58,058 nt of DNA from Comamonadaceae bacterium UBA4962 (GCA_002397315.1 DHAE01000008.1:29734-87791); one strand, 5' to 3'. Positions 49,564 through 58,058 are shown, counted from the stretch's first letter. Notes: generated by a model not told the origin, from the letters alone. Translations and numbers: made by a program.

Positions 49564-50757
49564 TCAGCCGTTGGCGCGCTTCTGCAGGATCTCGAAGGCC
49601 GGCAGTTCCTTGCCTTCCAGCACTTCCAGGAAGGCGCCGCCGCCGGTGGAGATGTAGCCCACGTCCTTCTCGATGCCGTACTTGGCGATGGCGGCCAGCG
49701 TGTCGCCGCCGCCCGCGATGCTGAACGCACTGCTTTGCGCGATCGCGCGTGCGATGGTTTCCGTGCCGTGCGAGAACGCGTCGAACTCGAACACGCCCAC
49801 CGGGCCGTTCCAGACGATGGTGCCGGCGGACTGCAGCTGCGCGGCCAGGCGCTTCGCCGTTTCGGGGCCGATGTCCAGGATCAGGTCGTCCTCGGCCACG
49901 TCGGCCGCGGCCTTCACCGTGGCGGGCGCATCCGCCGCGAAGGTCTTGGCCACCACCACGTCGGTGGGGATCGGCACCTCGGCGCCGCGCGCCTTCATGG
50001 CCTCGATCACGGCCGTCGCCTCGCCCACGAGGTCGGCTTCGGCCAGGCTCTTGCCGATCGGCAGGCCGGCGGCCAGCATGAAGGTGTTGGCGATGCCGCC
50101 GCCCACGATGAGCTGGTCCACCTTGTCGGCCAGGCTCTTGAGGATGGTCAGCTTGGTGGACACCTTGCTGCCCGCCACGATCGCGGCCAGCGGGCGGGCC
50201 GGCTGGGCCAGCGCCTTGCCGATGGCGTCGATCTCGGCCGACAGCAGCGGGCCGGCGCAGGCCACCTTCGCGTATTCGGCGATGCCGTAGGTCGTGCCCT
50301 CGGCGCGGTGCGCGGTGCCGAAGGCGTCGTTCACGTAGATGTCGCAGAGCCTGGCCATCTTCTGCGCCAGCTCCGGCTTGTTCTTCTTCTCGCCCACGTT
50401 CACGCGGCAGTTCTCCAGCAGCACGACCTGGCCGGGCTGCACCTGCACGCCGTCCACCCAGTCGGCCACCAGCGGCACGTCGCAGCCGAGCAGTTCGGCC
50501 AGCCGCGCGGCCACGGGCGCGAGCGAGTCGGCGGGCGTGAGCGTGCCTTCCGTGGGACGGCCCAGGTGGCTCGTCACCATCACCGCGGCGCCCGCGTCCA
50601 GCGCCATCCGGATGCACGGCACCGAGGCGCGGATGCGCGTGTCTTCGGTGATGCGGCCGTCGTCGTCCTGGGGCACGTTCAGATCGGCGCGGATGAACAC
50701 GCGCTGGCCACGGGCCTGGCCCTGGGCGCAGAGGTCGGAGAAGCGGAGGATTTGCAT
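49564..50757 (-). CDS. pgk: Phosphoglycerate kinase
   Basis: Glycolytic and gluconeogenic kinase that interconverts 1,3-bisphosphoglycerate + ADP and 3-phosphoglycerate + ATP. The 397-residue product has the full family length. Visible parts are RVFIRADLNVPQ, the substrate loops DTRIRASVPCIR and TSHLGRP, the hinge region AIVAGSKVSTKLTIL, IWNGPVGVFEF as IVWNGPVGVFEF, and the C-terminal nucleotide site GGGDTLAAIAKYG and STGGGAFLEVLEGK. The start at 50757 (MQILRFSDL) is typical of Burkholderiales Pgk. Confidence 0.97.
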   Translation of the reverse strand: MQILRFSDLCAQGQARGQRVFIRADLNVPQDDDGRITEDTRIRASVPCIRMALDAGAAVMVTSHLGRPTEGTLTPADSLAPVAARLAELLGCDVPLVADWVDGVQVQPGQVVLLENCRVNVGEKKNKPELAQKMARLCDIYVNDAFGTAHRAEGTTYGIAEYAKVACAGPLLSAEIDAIGKALAQPARPLAAIVAGSKVSTKLTILKSLADKVDQLIVGGGIANTFMLAAGLPIGKSLAEADLVGEATAVIEAMKARGAEVPIPTDVVVAKTFAADAPATVKAAADVAEDDLILDIGPETAKRLAAQLQSAGTIVWNGPVGVFEFDAFSHGTETIARAIAQSSAFSIAGGGDTLAAIAKYGIEKDVGYISTGGGAFLEVLEGKELPAFEILQKRANG

Positions 50758-50908
50758 GGAGGAAGCAGGAAGGTGTGGAAAAACCCGGCCGGCCGGTGAA
50801 GGCGGCGCGCGGGCGGGCCGGAGCGGAGAAAAACTGCGGGCGATTGTAGGCGCCGCACCGTGCGCGCTTCCGTAGGCGGTGGCCCACACGCGCCGGGTGC
50901 GCGCGGCG

Positions 50909-51244
50909 CTACCAGCCCAGTCCGATGTGCAGCGGCAGGTACACCGCCATGCCCACGCAGATCGTGCCCAGAATGCCCCGGCGCCAGAAGTAGTAGCCCG
51001 CGGCGCAGACCATCGCGGGCAGGCGCGCATCCTGGAGCGTGCCGATGAATTCGCCGTCCGCCATGAAGAGCTCCGGCGCGAGCACGGCCGCCAGGGCCGC
51101 GAGCGGGGCGTACTTCAGCCCGCGCTTGAGCCACGACGGCATCGGCAGTTCGTTCTCGGGGATCATGAAGAACGCGCGGGTGACCAGCGTGATCACCCCC
51201 AGCCCGACGATCGCGATCACGGTTTCGGTCACCGACGCGCCCAT
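50909..51244 (-). CDS. azlD: AzlD-family small transport subunit
   Basis: A 111-residue membrane protein with about four segments (VIAIVGLGVITLVTRAFFM, LAALAAVLAPELFM, and two C-terminal helices). It belongs to the AzlD family, the small partner of AzlC, and together they export branched-chain amino acids. The gene follows azlC by 31 bases on the same strand and ends the fmt-azlC-azlD unit. Confidence 0.9.
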   Translation of the reverse strand: MGASVTETVIAIVGLGVITLVTRAFFMIPENELPMPSWLKRGLKYAPLAALAAVLAPELFMADGEFIGTLQDARLPAMVCAAGYYFWRRGILGTICVGMAVYLPLHIGLGW

Positions 51245-51275
51245 GCCGCCTCCCCGTGCGCCTGCCTGCCGTCCG

Positions 51276-52142
51276 TCATGGATGTTCCTCCTCGCGCAGC
51301 GGCACCACGTCGCCGTCCTCCACGTGCTTTTTCTCGTCCGGGCGCAGCTTGCCGTGCACCGGCACCAGCCGCACCTCGGGCTTGCGGCGCAGGTGGCGGT
51401 CCACCGCTTCGATCAGCAGCCCCGCGGCCACGGCGGCGGCGATCGCCACCAGGATGTTGAGCTTGAGCGGCAGCGCGAACGCCGCGATTGCCGCCGTCAT
51501 CGCCACGCCCGTGGCGATCCAGGTGGCGCGGTCGAACAGCATCGACAGCAGCACGCCCAGCAGTGCCAGTACACCCGCGAAGCCCAGGCCCCACGACAGC
51601 GGCACCACGTTCGCGAGCAGGATGCCGGCGATGGACGGAATCTGCCACGAGCACCAGTTGAGCACCGCCGCGCCCCAGAAGTACGGCACCTGCTCGGCCT
51701 GCGGCGCGGGCCGGGGGAAACGCTTCATGAACGCGACGAAGATGACGTCGCCGCTGAAGTACCCCACCGCGAGCCGCTGGCGGCGCGGCAGCCACGCGAA
51801 ATAGCTGCGCCACATGCTGCTGAAGATCACGAAGCGCAGGTTCACGCAGCACGCGGCGAGCCACATCACCCAGAGCGGAGCGCCGGCCGCGAGCAACGGC
51901 AGCACGGTGAGCTGCGCGCTGCCCGCGTACACCGCGAGCGACATGAAGATCGCCAGGCCCGCGGGCATGCCGCTCTTGACCATCGCCACGCCGGTCACGA
52001 GCCCCCAGGCGCCGATGCCCACGCTGGTGCCGATCATGTCGGTCATGCCGGTGCGGAAGTACGGATGCCGCACCATCTCGCCCACCGACTGCGGCAAGGG
52101 CCCCTCCGGCGCCTGGGCGGATAGGTCGCCGGGCACGCTCAT
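51276..52142 (-). CDS. azlC: AzlC-family branched-chain amino acid exporter, large subunit
   Basis: A 288-residue inner-membrane protein. Family features include FRTGMTDMIGTSVGIGAWGLVTGVAM, AVYAGSAQLTVLPLLAAGAP, CCVNLRFVIFSSMW and GYFSGDVIFVAFMKRF. A charged C-terminal tail (RPDEKKHVEDGDVVPLREEE) extends beyond the usual family end. Its start overlaps the fmt stop as ATGA, so it is translationally coupled to a housekeeping gene, an odd pairing functionally. With AzlD it should export branched-chain amino acids or related compounds. Confidence 0.92.
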   Translation of the reverse strand: MSVPGDLSAQAPEGPLPQSVGEMVRHPYFRTGMTDMIGTSVGIGAWGLVTGVAMVKSGMPAGLAIFMSLAVYAGSAQLTVLPLLAAGAPLWVMWLAACCVNLRFVIFSSMWRSYFAWLPRRQRLAVGYFSGDVIFVAFMKRFPRPAPQAEQVPYFWGAAVLNWCSWQIPSIAGILLANVVPLSWGLGFAGVLALLGVLLSMLFDRATWIATGVAMTAAIAAFALPLKLNILVAIAAAVAAGLLIEAVDRHLRRKPEVRLVPVHGKLRPDEKKHVEDGDVVPLREEEHP

Positions 52143-53128
52143 GCATCCGCTCCACCGCCGAGCACCATGCCCGGCGCGAGCGGATGGCCGCGCAGGAAAT
52201 CGCCCACCGGCAGGCGCTTGCCGCCCGCACGCTGCAGCACCGTGAGGCGCAGAACGCCGGGGGCTCCGTCCGGGCTCCCGCACGCCACGTCCACGCCGGC
52301 ACCATCGACCTGCAGGATCTCCCCGGGACGGGCGCCCGCGGGAGGCGGCTCCGGCAAGGGCTCGCAGGCCCAGACCTTGATGGTCTCGGCGCCGCACGAC
52401 GTCGATGCACCGGGGAACGGATCGAACGCGCGCACGCGCCGTGCGATGGCCTCGGCCGGCAGCCGCCAGTCGATCGCGCTCTCGGCCTTGTCGATCTTGT
52501 GCGCGTAGGTCACGCCCTCGCCCGGCTGGGGCGTGGCGGTGAGGCCGCCGCAGGCCGCCAGCTCCAGCGCCTCGACGATCATCCGGCCGCCCAGATCGGC
52601 CAGCCGGTCGTGCAGCGTGGCCGTGGTGTCCACCGGCGCGATGGGCGTCTTCTCGGTGAGCAGCATCGCGCCGGTGTCCAGGCCCGCGTCCATCTGCATG
52701 ATGGTCACGCCGGTTTCGGCATCGCCCGCCTCGATGGCGCGGTGGATCGGCGCCGCGCCGCGCCAGCGCGGCAGCAGGCTTGCATGGATGTTCAGGCAGC
52801 CCAGGCGCGGCAGGTCCAGCACCCACTGCGGCAGGATGAGCCCGTAGGCCGCGACCACCATCGCATCGGCCCCGGCCGCCTCCAGGGCGGCGCGCGCGGC
52901 GGCGGCATCCTCGGCGTATTTGCCGTCCAGCCGCAGCCCGCGCGGCTGCGCCACGGCGATGCCGTGGGCGAGGGCGCACTGCTTGACGGGGGACGCCTGC
53001 AGCTTCATGCCCCGGCCGGCGGGGCGGTCGGGCTGGGTGAGGACGAGGGGGACGCGGATGCCTGCGGCGAGCAGGCGCTCCAGGGCCACCCGCGCGAAGT
53101 CGGGCGTGCCCGCGAAAATGATCTTCAT
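52139..53128 (-). CDS. fmt: Methionyl-tRNA formyltransferase
   Basis: Formylates the initiator Met-tRNA with 10-formyltetrahydrofolate. The 329-residue product starts MKIIFAGTPDFARVALERLL. The formyl-transfer site is present as LNIHASLLPRWRGAAPIHRAIEAGD, with catalytic Asn, His and the following VTIMQMDAGLDTG. A C-terminal OB-like tRNA-binding domain follows. It lies in the conserved region with def, LysM and dprA genes, although a lipoprotein gene separates it from def here. Its stop overlaps azlC. Confidence 0.97.
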   Translation of the reverse strand: MKIIFAGTPDFARVALERLLAAGIRVPLVLTQPDRPAGRGMKLQASPVKQCALAHGIAVAQPRGLRLDGKYAEDAAAARAALEAAGADAMVVAAYGLILPQWVLDLPRLGCLNIHASLLPRWRGAAPIHRAIEAGDAETGVTIMQMDAGLDTGAMLLTEKTPIAPVDTTATLHDRLADLGGRMIVEALELAACGGLTATPQPGEGVTYAHKIDKAESAIDWRLPAEAIARRVRAFDPFPGASTSCGAETIKVWACEPLPEPPPAGARPGEILQVDGAGVDVACGSPDGAPGVLRLTVLQRAGGKRLPVGDFLRGHPLAPGMVLGGGADA

Positions 53129-53168
53129 GGCGGCGGAAAGGGGCGCTCCCGCAGGAGGCGCCGAACGG

Positions 53169-53672
53169 TCAGAAATGGGGCCAGTCGCGCGGATCGGGCT
53201 CGTCGGTGAACATCACCTTGCGGACCACGCCGTGGCGGTCGATGTGCACATGCGCGAAGCGGCGCGTGTTCATGTCGTCGAGGAACCGGTAGGTCCAGAT
53301 GTCGCCGTCGAAGCGCGCCACCTGCTCCACGCGCAGCGGCGGGCCGAAGAAGCGCCGCACGTCCTCGACCGGTGTGCCGGCCGGAATGCCCGCGAGGTTC
53401 TGGAAGTTGAGCACCTGGTCGCGCCGCACGAGGCGGCCCTGCGCGTCGAAATCGAGATGGTAGACCTGCCGGCCCATGGGCTGGGTGGTGTAGACCATGC
53501 GTTCGCCGCCGCCGGGCAGCGCCGAAGAGAAATACGGTGGCCCCAGTTCGCGCAGCACCGCGTCGCGGGGCGCGCCCGGCCGCAGGAAGTCGGGCGACGC
53601 GCACGCCACCAGCAGCACGGCCAGGCACGCCACCGCGACGCGGCGCCAGAGCGTGGCCGCGCGGCCGGTCAT
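53169..53672 (-). CDS. BamE-like outer-membrane lipoprotein
   Basis: A 167-residue lipoprotein. The signal peptide ends in LAVLLVACAS, with the lipid-attachment cysteine at about residue 22. The mature part has two repeats of a short alpha-beta pattern (PGAPRDAVLRELGPPYFSSALPGGG and PAGTPVEDVRRFFGPPLRVEQV) like the SmpA/OmlA (BamE) fold. I do not claim it is BamE itself. Its start overlaps the def stop as ATGA, so it is expressed with peptide deformylase; fmt follows 40 bases later. Confidence 0.8.
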   Translation of the reverse strand: MTGRAATLWRRVAVACLAVLLVACASPDFLRPGAPRDAVLRELGPPYFSSALPGGGERMVYTTQPMGRQVYHLDFDAQGRLVRRDQVLNFQNLAGIPAGTPVEDVRRFFGPPLRVEQVARFDGDIWTYRFLDDMNTRRFAHVHIDRHGVVRKVMFTDEPDPRDWPHF

Positions 53673-54178
53673 GCCCGCGCCCTCTGCTGCTGCTTGACCA
53701 TCTTCGTCTTGATGCGGTTGCGTTTCAGCGGCGAGAGGTACTCGACGAACACCTTGCCCAGCAGGTGGTCCATCTCGTGCTGGATGCAGATCGCCATCAG
53801 GCCTTCGGCCTCGATCTCGCGCGACTGGCCCTGCGCGTCCAGGGCGCGCACGCGCACGGAAGTGGAGCGCTCCACGCCGTCGTAGATGCCGGGCACCGAC
53901 AGGCAGCCTTCCTCGCCCACCTGCTTCTCTTCGCTCGCCCAGAGGATCTCGGGGTTGATGAGCACCAGGGGGGTGTCGCGGTCCTCGGACACGTCCATGG
54001 TGATGATCCGCTCGTGCACGTCCACCTGCGTGGCGGCCAGGCCGATGCCCTGCGCGTCGTACATCGTCTCGAACATGTCGTCCAGCAGCGCGCGCACGCG
54101 GTCGTCCACCGCCGCGACGGGCTGGGCCACCTTGTGCAGGCGGGGATCGGGATAGCAGAGGATGGGAAGGAGGGCCAT
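53669..54178 (-). CDS. def: Peptide deformylase
   Basis: Removes the formyl group from the N-terminal methionine of new proteins. The 169-residue enzyme shows the three family motifs: GIGLAATQ (~residue 46), EEGCLSVPG (~residue 90) with the metal cysteine, and QHEMDHLLG (~residue 133) with the HExxH metal site. The start at 54178 (MALLPILCYPDPRL) is standard. It is divergent from the LysM gene, with 217 bases between them that hold promoters but no gene. Confidence 0.97.
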   Translation of the reverse strand: MALLPILCYPDPRLHKVAQPVAAVDDRVRALLDDMFETMYDAQGIGLAATQVDVHERIITMDVSEDRDTPLVLINPEILWASEEKQVGEEGCLSVPGIYDGVERSTSVRVRALDAQGQSREIEAEGLMAICIQHEMDHLLGKVFVEYLSPLKRNRIKTKMVKQQQRARA

Positions 54179-54395
54179 GGGGAGAACGGACGGAGATGTC
54201 GCTATTTTCGCCACTTTCGCGCAGGAACGCCGGACGCCGGGGCAATAATCATTGCCCGATCCAGGGCTTGGGGCCAGAATCCGCAGAGATTTGTAACGTA
54301 TCGGCCGGCAAGTTTTGTCACCAGCAAGACGGCCCGCTGCCAGCGAGGGGCGCTTTGCGATGTGTGCTGACAAGAACGACGACGGGCTCCAGACC

Positions 54396-55607
54396 ATGAA
54401 GCCCACCGCCCGCCCGGGCCTTCCCGCGCTGGGCGCCCTGGCGCTGGCCGCCGCCGCGCTCGCGGCCCCGCTGGCCGCGCAGGCGCAGAACTTTCCCATC
54501 ACGACCGACCAGCGCGCCACGGCGCAGCAGGTGGCCTCCCGCGGCGTGCCGCTGGCCGAGCTGGCGCCCAATGCGCCCGACACCTACGTCGTCAAGCGCG
54601 GCGACACGCTCTGGGCCATCTCCGGCATGTTCCTGCTGCGGCCCTGGCGCTGGCCCGAGCTGTGGGGCATGAACCTGCAGGCCATCCCCAACCCGCACCT
54701 CATCTTCCCCGGCCAGACGCTCTACCTCGAGAAGATCGATGGCTACGCCCGTCTGCGCACCTCGCGCGCCGGCACGGGCGGCGATCCGGAAACCGTCCGC
54801 GTCTCCCCGCGCACGCGCACCGACAGCCTGGCCGGCACCGCGGTGCCCACGCTGCCGCCGCACCTCATCGAGCCGTTCCTGGTCGAGCCGCTGGTCGTGG
54901 ACGAGCTCACCTTCTCGCAGGCGCCGCGCATCGTGGCCACGGTGGACGAGCGCGTGCTCATGGCCAACGGCGACCGGGCCTACGCCCGCGGACCCGCCGG
55001 CCAGCCGCTGCGCCTGGAGCCCGCGACGCCCCGGAATTACCGCGTCTTCCGCAACGCCATTCCCATGAAGGACCCGGAGTCCGGCGAGATCCTGGGCTAC
55101 GAGGCCCAGTACGTCGCCCGGGCCGAACTCGTGCGCGGCGAGACCACGGCCGAGACCCGCACGCCCGAGGGCGTGACGACCGACGTGGTGCCCGCCACCA
55201 TCGACCTCTCCGGCGCCAAGGAAGAGATCCGCTTCGGCGACCGCCTGCTGCCCGCGCCGGAGCGCGGCTACACCAGCTACACGCCCCAGGCGCCGCAGTT
55301 CCCGGTGGATGCGCGCGTGGTGTCCATCTACGGCAGCGCCGCCGTCGCGAACGCGGCGCAGAACCAGGTGGTGGCGATCAACCGCGGCGCGCGCGACGGC
55401 ATGCAGCCCGGCCTGGTGCTCACCGTGCTCACCAAGGGCGAGCGCATCCTCGACAAGACCGACCCGGAGCGCGGCACCATCAAGCTGCCGAGCGAAGCCA
55501 ACGGCACGGCCATGGTCTTCCGCACCTTCGACCGCGTCTCGTACGCGCTGCTGCTGCAGGTGCGGCAGGGCGTGCGCGTGGGCGACCGCCTCGTGAACCC
55601 GCAATAA
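54396..55607 (+). CDS. Exported LysM-domain protein
   Basis: A 403-residue exported protein. The signal peptide (~residues 1-31) ends in APLAAQAQ. A LysM peptidoglycan-binding domain follows near residues 62-115 (YVVKRGDTLWAISGMFLLRPWRWPELWGMN ... HLIFPGQTLYL). The rest is a beta-rich region without known motifs, except a repeat-like AINRGARDGMQPGLVLTVL typical of flagellar/secretion-related beta domains. This gene regularly sits between def and dprA in betaproteobacteria. The start at 54396 (MKPTARPG) is chosen because it begins the signal peptide; an in-frame ATG at 54360 is possible. Confidence 0.88.
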   Translation: MKPTARPGLPALGALALAAAALAAPLAAQAQNFPITTDQRATAQQVASRGVPLAELAPNAPDTYVVKRGDTLWAISGMFLLRPWRWPELWGMNLQAIPNPHLIFPGQTLYLEKIDGYARLRTSRAGTGGDPETVRVSPRTRTDSLAGTAVPTLPPHLIEPFLVEPLVVDELTFSQAPRIVATVDERVLMANGDRAYARGPAGQPLRLEPATPRNYRVFRNAIPMKDPESGEILGYEAQYVARAELVRGETTAETRTPEGVTTDVVPATIDLSGAKEEIRFGDRLLPAPERGYTSYTPQAPQFPVDARVVSIYGSAAVANAAQNQVVAINRGARDGMQPGLVLTVLTKGERILDKTDPERGTIKLPSEANGTAMVFRTFDRVSYALLLQVRQGVRVGDRLVNPQ

Positions 55608-55656
55608 GCGCCGCCAAAGTAACGCGGCCGTGGCGCCGCGCCGGTATGCTCGCCGC

Positions 55657-56901
55657 ATGCAACGCGACGAACTCTCCGCATGGCTGCGCCTCACGCTCAC
55701 TCCCGGCGTGGGCCCGGGCACGGCGCGTCGGCTGCTGGCCGCCTTCGGCCTGCCGCAGCAGATCTTCCTGCAGCCGGACGACGCCCTGGCCGCACTCGCC
55801 ACGCCATCGCAGGTGAAGGCGCTGGGCGCCGTCCCGCCCGGCCTCGCCGCGCTCGAAGAGGCCACCTGGCAATGGCTGCACGCCGCAGCACCCGAAGATG
55901 GCGCCCCGGAAGGCGAGCCGCCCGTCCGGCGCATCGTGACGCTGGGCGACGCGGCCTATCCGCCCGCGCTGCTGACGATCGAAGACCCGCCGCTCCTGCT
56001 GCACCTGACGGGCGCGGCGCGGTGGCTGGGCGGCGATGGCCCCTCGCGCTGGCCGATGGAGCGCTGCGTGGCGATCGTCGGCAGCCGCAATCCCACGGCC
56101 CAGGGCGCGGAGAACGCCCGGCAGTTCGGGCGCGCGCTGCGTGGCGCGGGCCTGTGCATCGTCTCCGGGCTGGCGCTGGGCATCGATGCCGCGGCGCACG
56201 AAGGCGCGCTGGAGGCCGGAGCCGAATCGGGCGGCGGGGCGCCCCTTCCATGCACCATCGCCGTCGTCGGCACGGGCCTGGACCGCGTCTATCCGGCCCG
56301 GCACCGCACGCTGGCGCACCGCATCGCGCGGCAGGGCGTGGTCGTCAGCGAATACCCGCTGGGCACGCCGCCGCTGGCCGGCAACTTCCCCCGGCGCAAC
56401 CGCCTCATCGCCGCGCTGTCGCAGGGCACGCTCGTGGTCGAGGCGGCGCTCGCCTCCGGCTCGCTCGTCACGGCCCGGCTGGCCTCGGAGCAGGGGCGCG
56501 AGGTGTTCGCCATCCCGGGCTCCATCCACGCGCCGCAGTCGCGCGGCTGCCATGCGCTCATCCGCCAGGGAGCCAAGCTCGTCGAGTCCGCGCAGGACGT
56601 GCTGGAGGAGTTGCGCCTGCCCGCGCCAGCGGCAATGCCTGCCACGGGTGGCCAGGCCGTGCACGGCGAAGAGGATGAGGGGGACGGAAGCGAGGGCGAT
56701 GCCGGGCTGGACGCCGTCGATACCGGCCGGCATGCCGGGGTGCTGTCGGCGCTGGGGTTCGACCCCATGGGCCTGGACGCCCTCGCGGCCCGCACCGGCC
56801 TGGACGCCTCCCGGCTGCAGGTCGCCCTGCTCGAGCTGGAACTGGACGGGCACGTGGCCCGGCTGCCCGGCGGGCTCTTCCAGCGCATGGCGCGGGGTTA
56901 G
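55657..56901 (+). CDS. dprA: DNA-processing protein DprA
   Basis: Binds incoming single-stranded DNA during natural transformation and loads RecA. The 414-residue protein has an N-terminal helical (SAM-like) region. A Rossmann-like core runs from about residue 140, with VAIVGSRNPTAQG, IVSGLALGIDAAAHEGAL, GTGLDRVYPARH, GNFPRRNRLIAALSQGTLVVEA and IPGSIHAPQSRGCHALIRQGAKLV. A winged-helix C-terminal domain follows a variable acidic linker. Its TAG stop lies inside the left arm of the palindromic element at 56898. Confidence 0.96.
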   Translation: MQRDELSAWLRLTLTPGVGPGTARRLLAAFGLPQQIFLQPDDALAALATPSQVKALGAVPPGLAALEEATWQWLHAAAPEDGAPEGEPPVRRIVTLGDAAYPPALLTIEDPPLLLHLTGAARWLGGDGPSRWPMERCVAIVGSRNPTAQGAENARQFGRALRGAGLCIVSGLALGIDAAAHEGALEAGAESGGGAPLPCTIAVVGTGLDRVYPARHRTLAHRIARQGVVVSEYPLGTPPLAGNFPRRNRLIAALSQGTLVVEAALASGSLVTARLASEQGREVFAIPGSIHAPQSRGCHALIRQGAKLVESAQDVLEELRLPAPAAMPATGGQAVHGEEDEGDGSEGDAGLDAVDTGRHAGVLSALGFDPMGLDALAARTGLDASRLQVALLELELDGHVARLPGGLFQRMARG

Positions 56902-57015
56902 AGCGGCTAACACGACCCTTCTGGCGTTGTTGCCGCATCTTGTCGTACTACTCGTACTGCCTGCGATGCGACGCCTAGCCAGAACCGCTTCGCTGGATCG
57001 TGTTAGCCGCTCTTA
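56898..57015. repeat. Long palindromic element, copy B (convergent junction dprA/argC)
   Basis: About 118 bases. The outer arms TTAGAGCGGCTAACACGA (56898-56915) and TCGTGTTAGCCGCTCTTA (56998-57015) pair at 17 of 18 positions, and the left arm includes the dprA stop codon. Inner arms TTCTGG and CCAGAA also pair. The apical GCATCTTGTCGTAC and GTACTGCCTGCGATGC and the right-hand ACCGCTTCGCTGG are shared with copy A at 8119-8234. It ends 14 bases before the argC stop, so it separates two convergent genes. Confidence 0.8.
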
Positions 57016-57028
57016 GTGCAACCCGGCC

Positions 57029-57967
57029 TTACAGGTCCAGCATCAGCCGCAGGTTCTGCACGGCCGCGCCGCTCGCACCCTTGCCGAGGTTGTCCAGGCG
57101 GGCGACGAGCACGGCATGCCGGTGGGTCTCGTTCGCGAACACGCGGATCTCCAGCATGTTGGTGTCGTTGAGCGCCAGCGGATCGAGCTTGCCGTCCTCG
57201 GTGGGCGGCAGCACGCGCACCCACTGCTCCGGCGTGTTGCTGCGCGCATAGTGCGCGGCCAGCGCATCGTGCAGGTCCGAGCCCTTGGGTGCGCCCGGCA
57301 GCAGGTCGAGGTGCAGGGGCAGTTGCACCAGCATGCCCTGCGCGAAGTTGCCCACCGACGGCACGAAGATCGGCCGGCGCGTGAGGCCCGTGTACTTCAT
57401 GATCTCGGGCAGGTGCTTGTGCGAGAGGCCCAGCCCATACATCTCGAACGGCGCGGCCTCGCCCTTCTCGTAGGCCTCGATCATCGTGCGGCCGCCGCCC
57501 GTGTAGCCGCTCACCGAGGGCAGCGCGACGGGGTGGTCGGCGGGCACCAGGCCGGCATCCACCAGCGGGCGCAGCAGCGCGATGGCGCCGGTGGCGTAGC
57601 AGCCGGGGTTCGCCACGCGGGTGGCGCTCGCCACGTCGGCGCGCTGGCCCGGGGCCAGTTCCGGAAAGCCGAACACCCAGCCCGGTGCCGTCCGGTGGGC
57701 CGTGCTGGCGTCGATGATCCGGATCGTGCGGCCCGTGGCCGCCTCGATGCCGTCGACCAGCGCCACCGTCTCGCGCGCCGCGTCGTCGTGCAGGCAGAGC
57801 ACCACCATGTCCACCCCGGCGATCAGGTCGCGCTTGGCCGCGGCATCCTTGCGCAGTTCGGGCGCGATGCTCACGAGTTCCACCTGCGGCATCGCCTGCA
57901 GGCGTTCGCGGATCTGCAGACCCGTGGTGCCGGCTTCGCCGTCGATGAAGATCTTGGCCATGGACAT
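57029..57967 (-). CDS. argC: N-acetyl-gamma-glutamyl-phosphate reductase (type 2)
   Basis: NADPH-dependent reductase of arginine synthesis that forms N-acetylglutamate semialdehyde. The 312-residue length matches the shorter type 2 family. The N-terminal nucleotide-binding loop is FIDGEAGTTGLQIRERL, the catalytic cysteine is in VANPGCYATGA (~residue 120), and a histidine appears in LSHKHLPEI. The start at 57967 (MSMAKIF) is supported by AGGAG six bases upstream; an ATG two codons later is less well spaced. No other arg gene is in the window. The last 91 bases to the window edge contain only its leader. Confidence 0.96.
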   Translation of the reverse strand: MSMAKIFIDGEAGTTGLQIRERLQAMPQVELVSIAPELRKDAAAKRDLIAGVDMVVLCLHDDAARETVALVDGIEAATGRTIRIIDASTAHRTAPGWVFGFPELAPGQRADVASATRVANPGCYATGAIALLRPLVDAGLVPADHPVALPSVSGYTGGGRTMIEAYEKGEAAPFEMYGLGLSHKHLPEIMKYTGLTRRPIFVPSVGNFAQGMLVQLPLHLDLLPGAPKGSDLHDALAAHYARSNTPEQWVRVLPPTEDGKLDPLALNDTNMLEIRVFANETHRHAVLVARLDNLGKGASGAAVQNLRLMLDL

Positions 57968-58058
57968 GGAGACTCCTTGGAAAGGGAAGGGCGCTGGAAG
58001 CCGGCGCAGGGGTACGTGACTCCCGCAGGGGATGGTGCGTCGCAGCATGATACAGTCG

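Noticed and set aside
53169..53672. Calling the lipoprotein BamE
   Set aside because: It has only a loose SmpA/OmlA-like pattern, duplicated, and lies in a def-fmt context rather than the usual bamE-fur context, so only a BamE-like label is justified.
1..58058. CRISPR array, tRNA/rRNA genes, intact insertion sequence or prophage
   Set aside because: No regularly spaced repeats, no cloverleaf-like sequences and no transposase or phage gene families were seen on either strand.

Overview
The window is GC-rich chromosomal DNA (roughly two thirds G+C by eye) from a betaproteobacterium, most likely family Comamonadaceae and close to Acidovorax/Paracidovorax. That placement is an inference. It rests on three Bug-type (TctC-like) solute receptors, a BigR-type persulfide regulon, the fmt-def-LysM-dprA order, IPTL-CTERM-like protein tails, and a LexA box of the CTGT-N8-ACAG type in front of uvrA. 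Genes are densely packed on both strands. I see no tRNA, rRNA, CRISPR array or intact insertion sequence.

Layout. 1-6.2 kb: 3' part of a hybrid histidine kinase, riboflavin synthase, a membrane diguanylate cyclase, a GNAT acetyltransferase, then nudJ-mnmA. 6.4-13.5 kb: lactate permease, then an IclR regulator divergent from a four-gene catabolic operon (Bug receptor, acyl-CoA ligase, citryl-CoA-lyase-like protein, SDR) whose last three genes overlap by ATGA. 13.5-16.2 kb: a small acidic protein and a sulfide/persulfide module (blh divergent from bigR plus two YeeE/YedE half-transporters). 16.2-17.3 kb: a lower-GC pair that looks like a peptidoglycan-endopeptidase effector with its exported immunity partner. 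17.3-22.3 kb: an EamA transporter, two LysR regulators, a Bug receptor and an alpha/beta hydrolase.

22.3-32.7 kb is the most unusual stretch. The genes ssb, a ClC antiporter, an MFS transporter and uvrA surround an insert of three genes. One encodes a secreted protein that starts, right after its predicted signal-peptide cleavage site, with an almost eukaryotic ubiquitin domain. The others are an adenylylsulfate kinase and a secreted seven-repeat kelch protein. The ubiquitin and kelch proteins share the same C-terminal anchor domain and an IPTL-CTERM-like tail. 32.8-34.9 kb and 45.5-46.8 kb are two low-GC copies of one cassette type: a large uncharacterised protein (DUF6402-like from memory) followed by small membrane-anchored proteins, three in tandem in the first copy and one in the second. 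They resemble orphan effector-immunity modules. 35-38.3 kb holds a DUF1501/DUF1800 pair, and 38.6-40.6 kb a chemoreceptor.

41-58 kb is mostly housekeeping and transport: an EamA and an SMR transporter, an aspartoacylase-family hydrolase translationally coupled to a Bug receptor with its LysR regulator, pyrF, another EamA transporter, a PEBP-family protein, pgk, azlCD overlapping fmt, a lipoprotein, def, a LysM protein, dprA and argC. A ~117-bp palindromic element occurs twice, each time exactly between convergent genes (lctP/IclR and dprA/argC), with compensatory changes in its stem. It looks like a dispersed bidirectional terminator or REP-like element.
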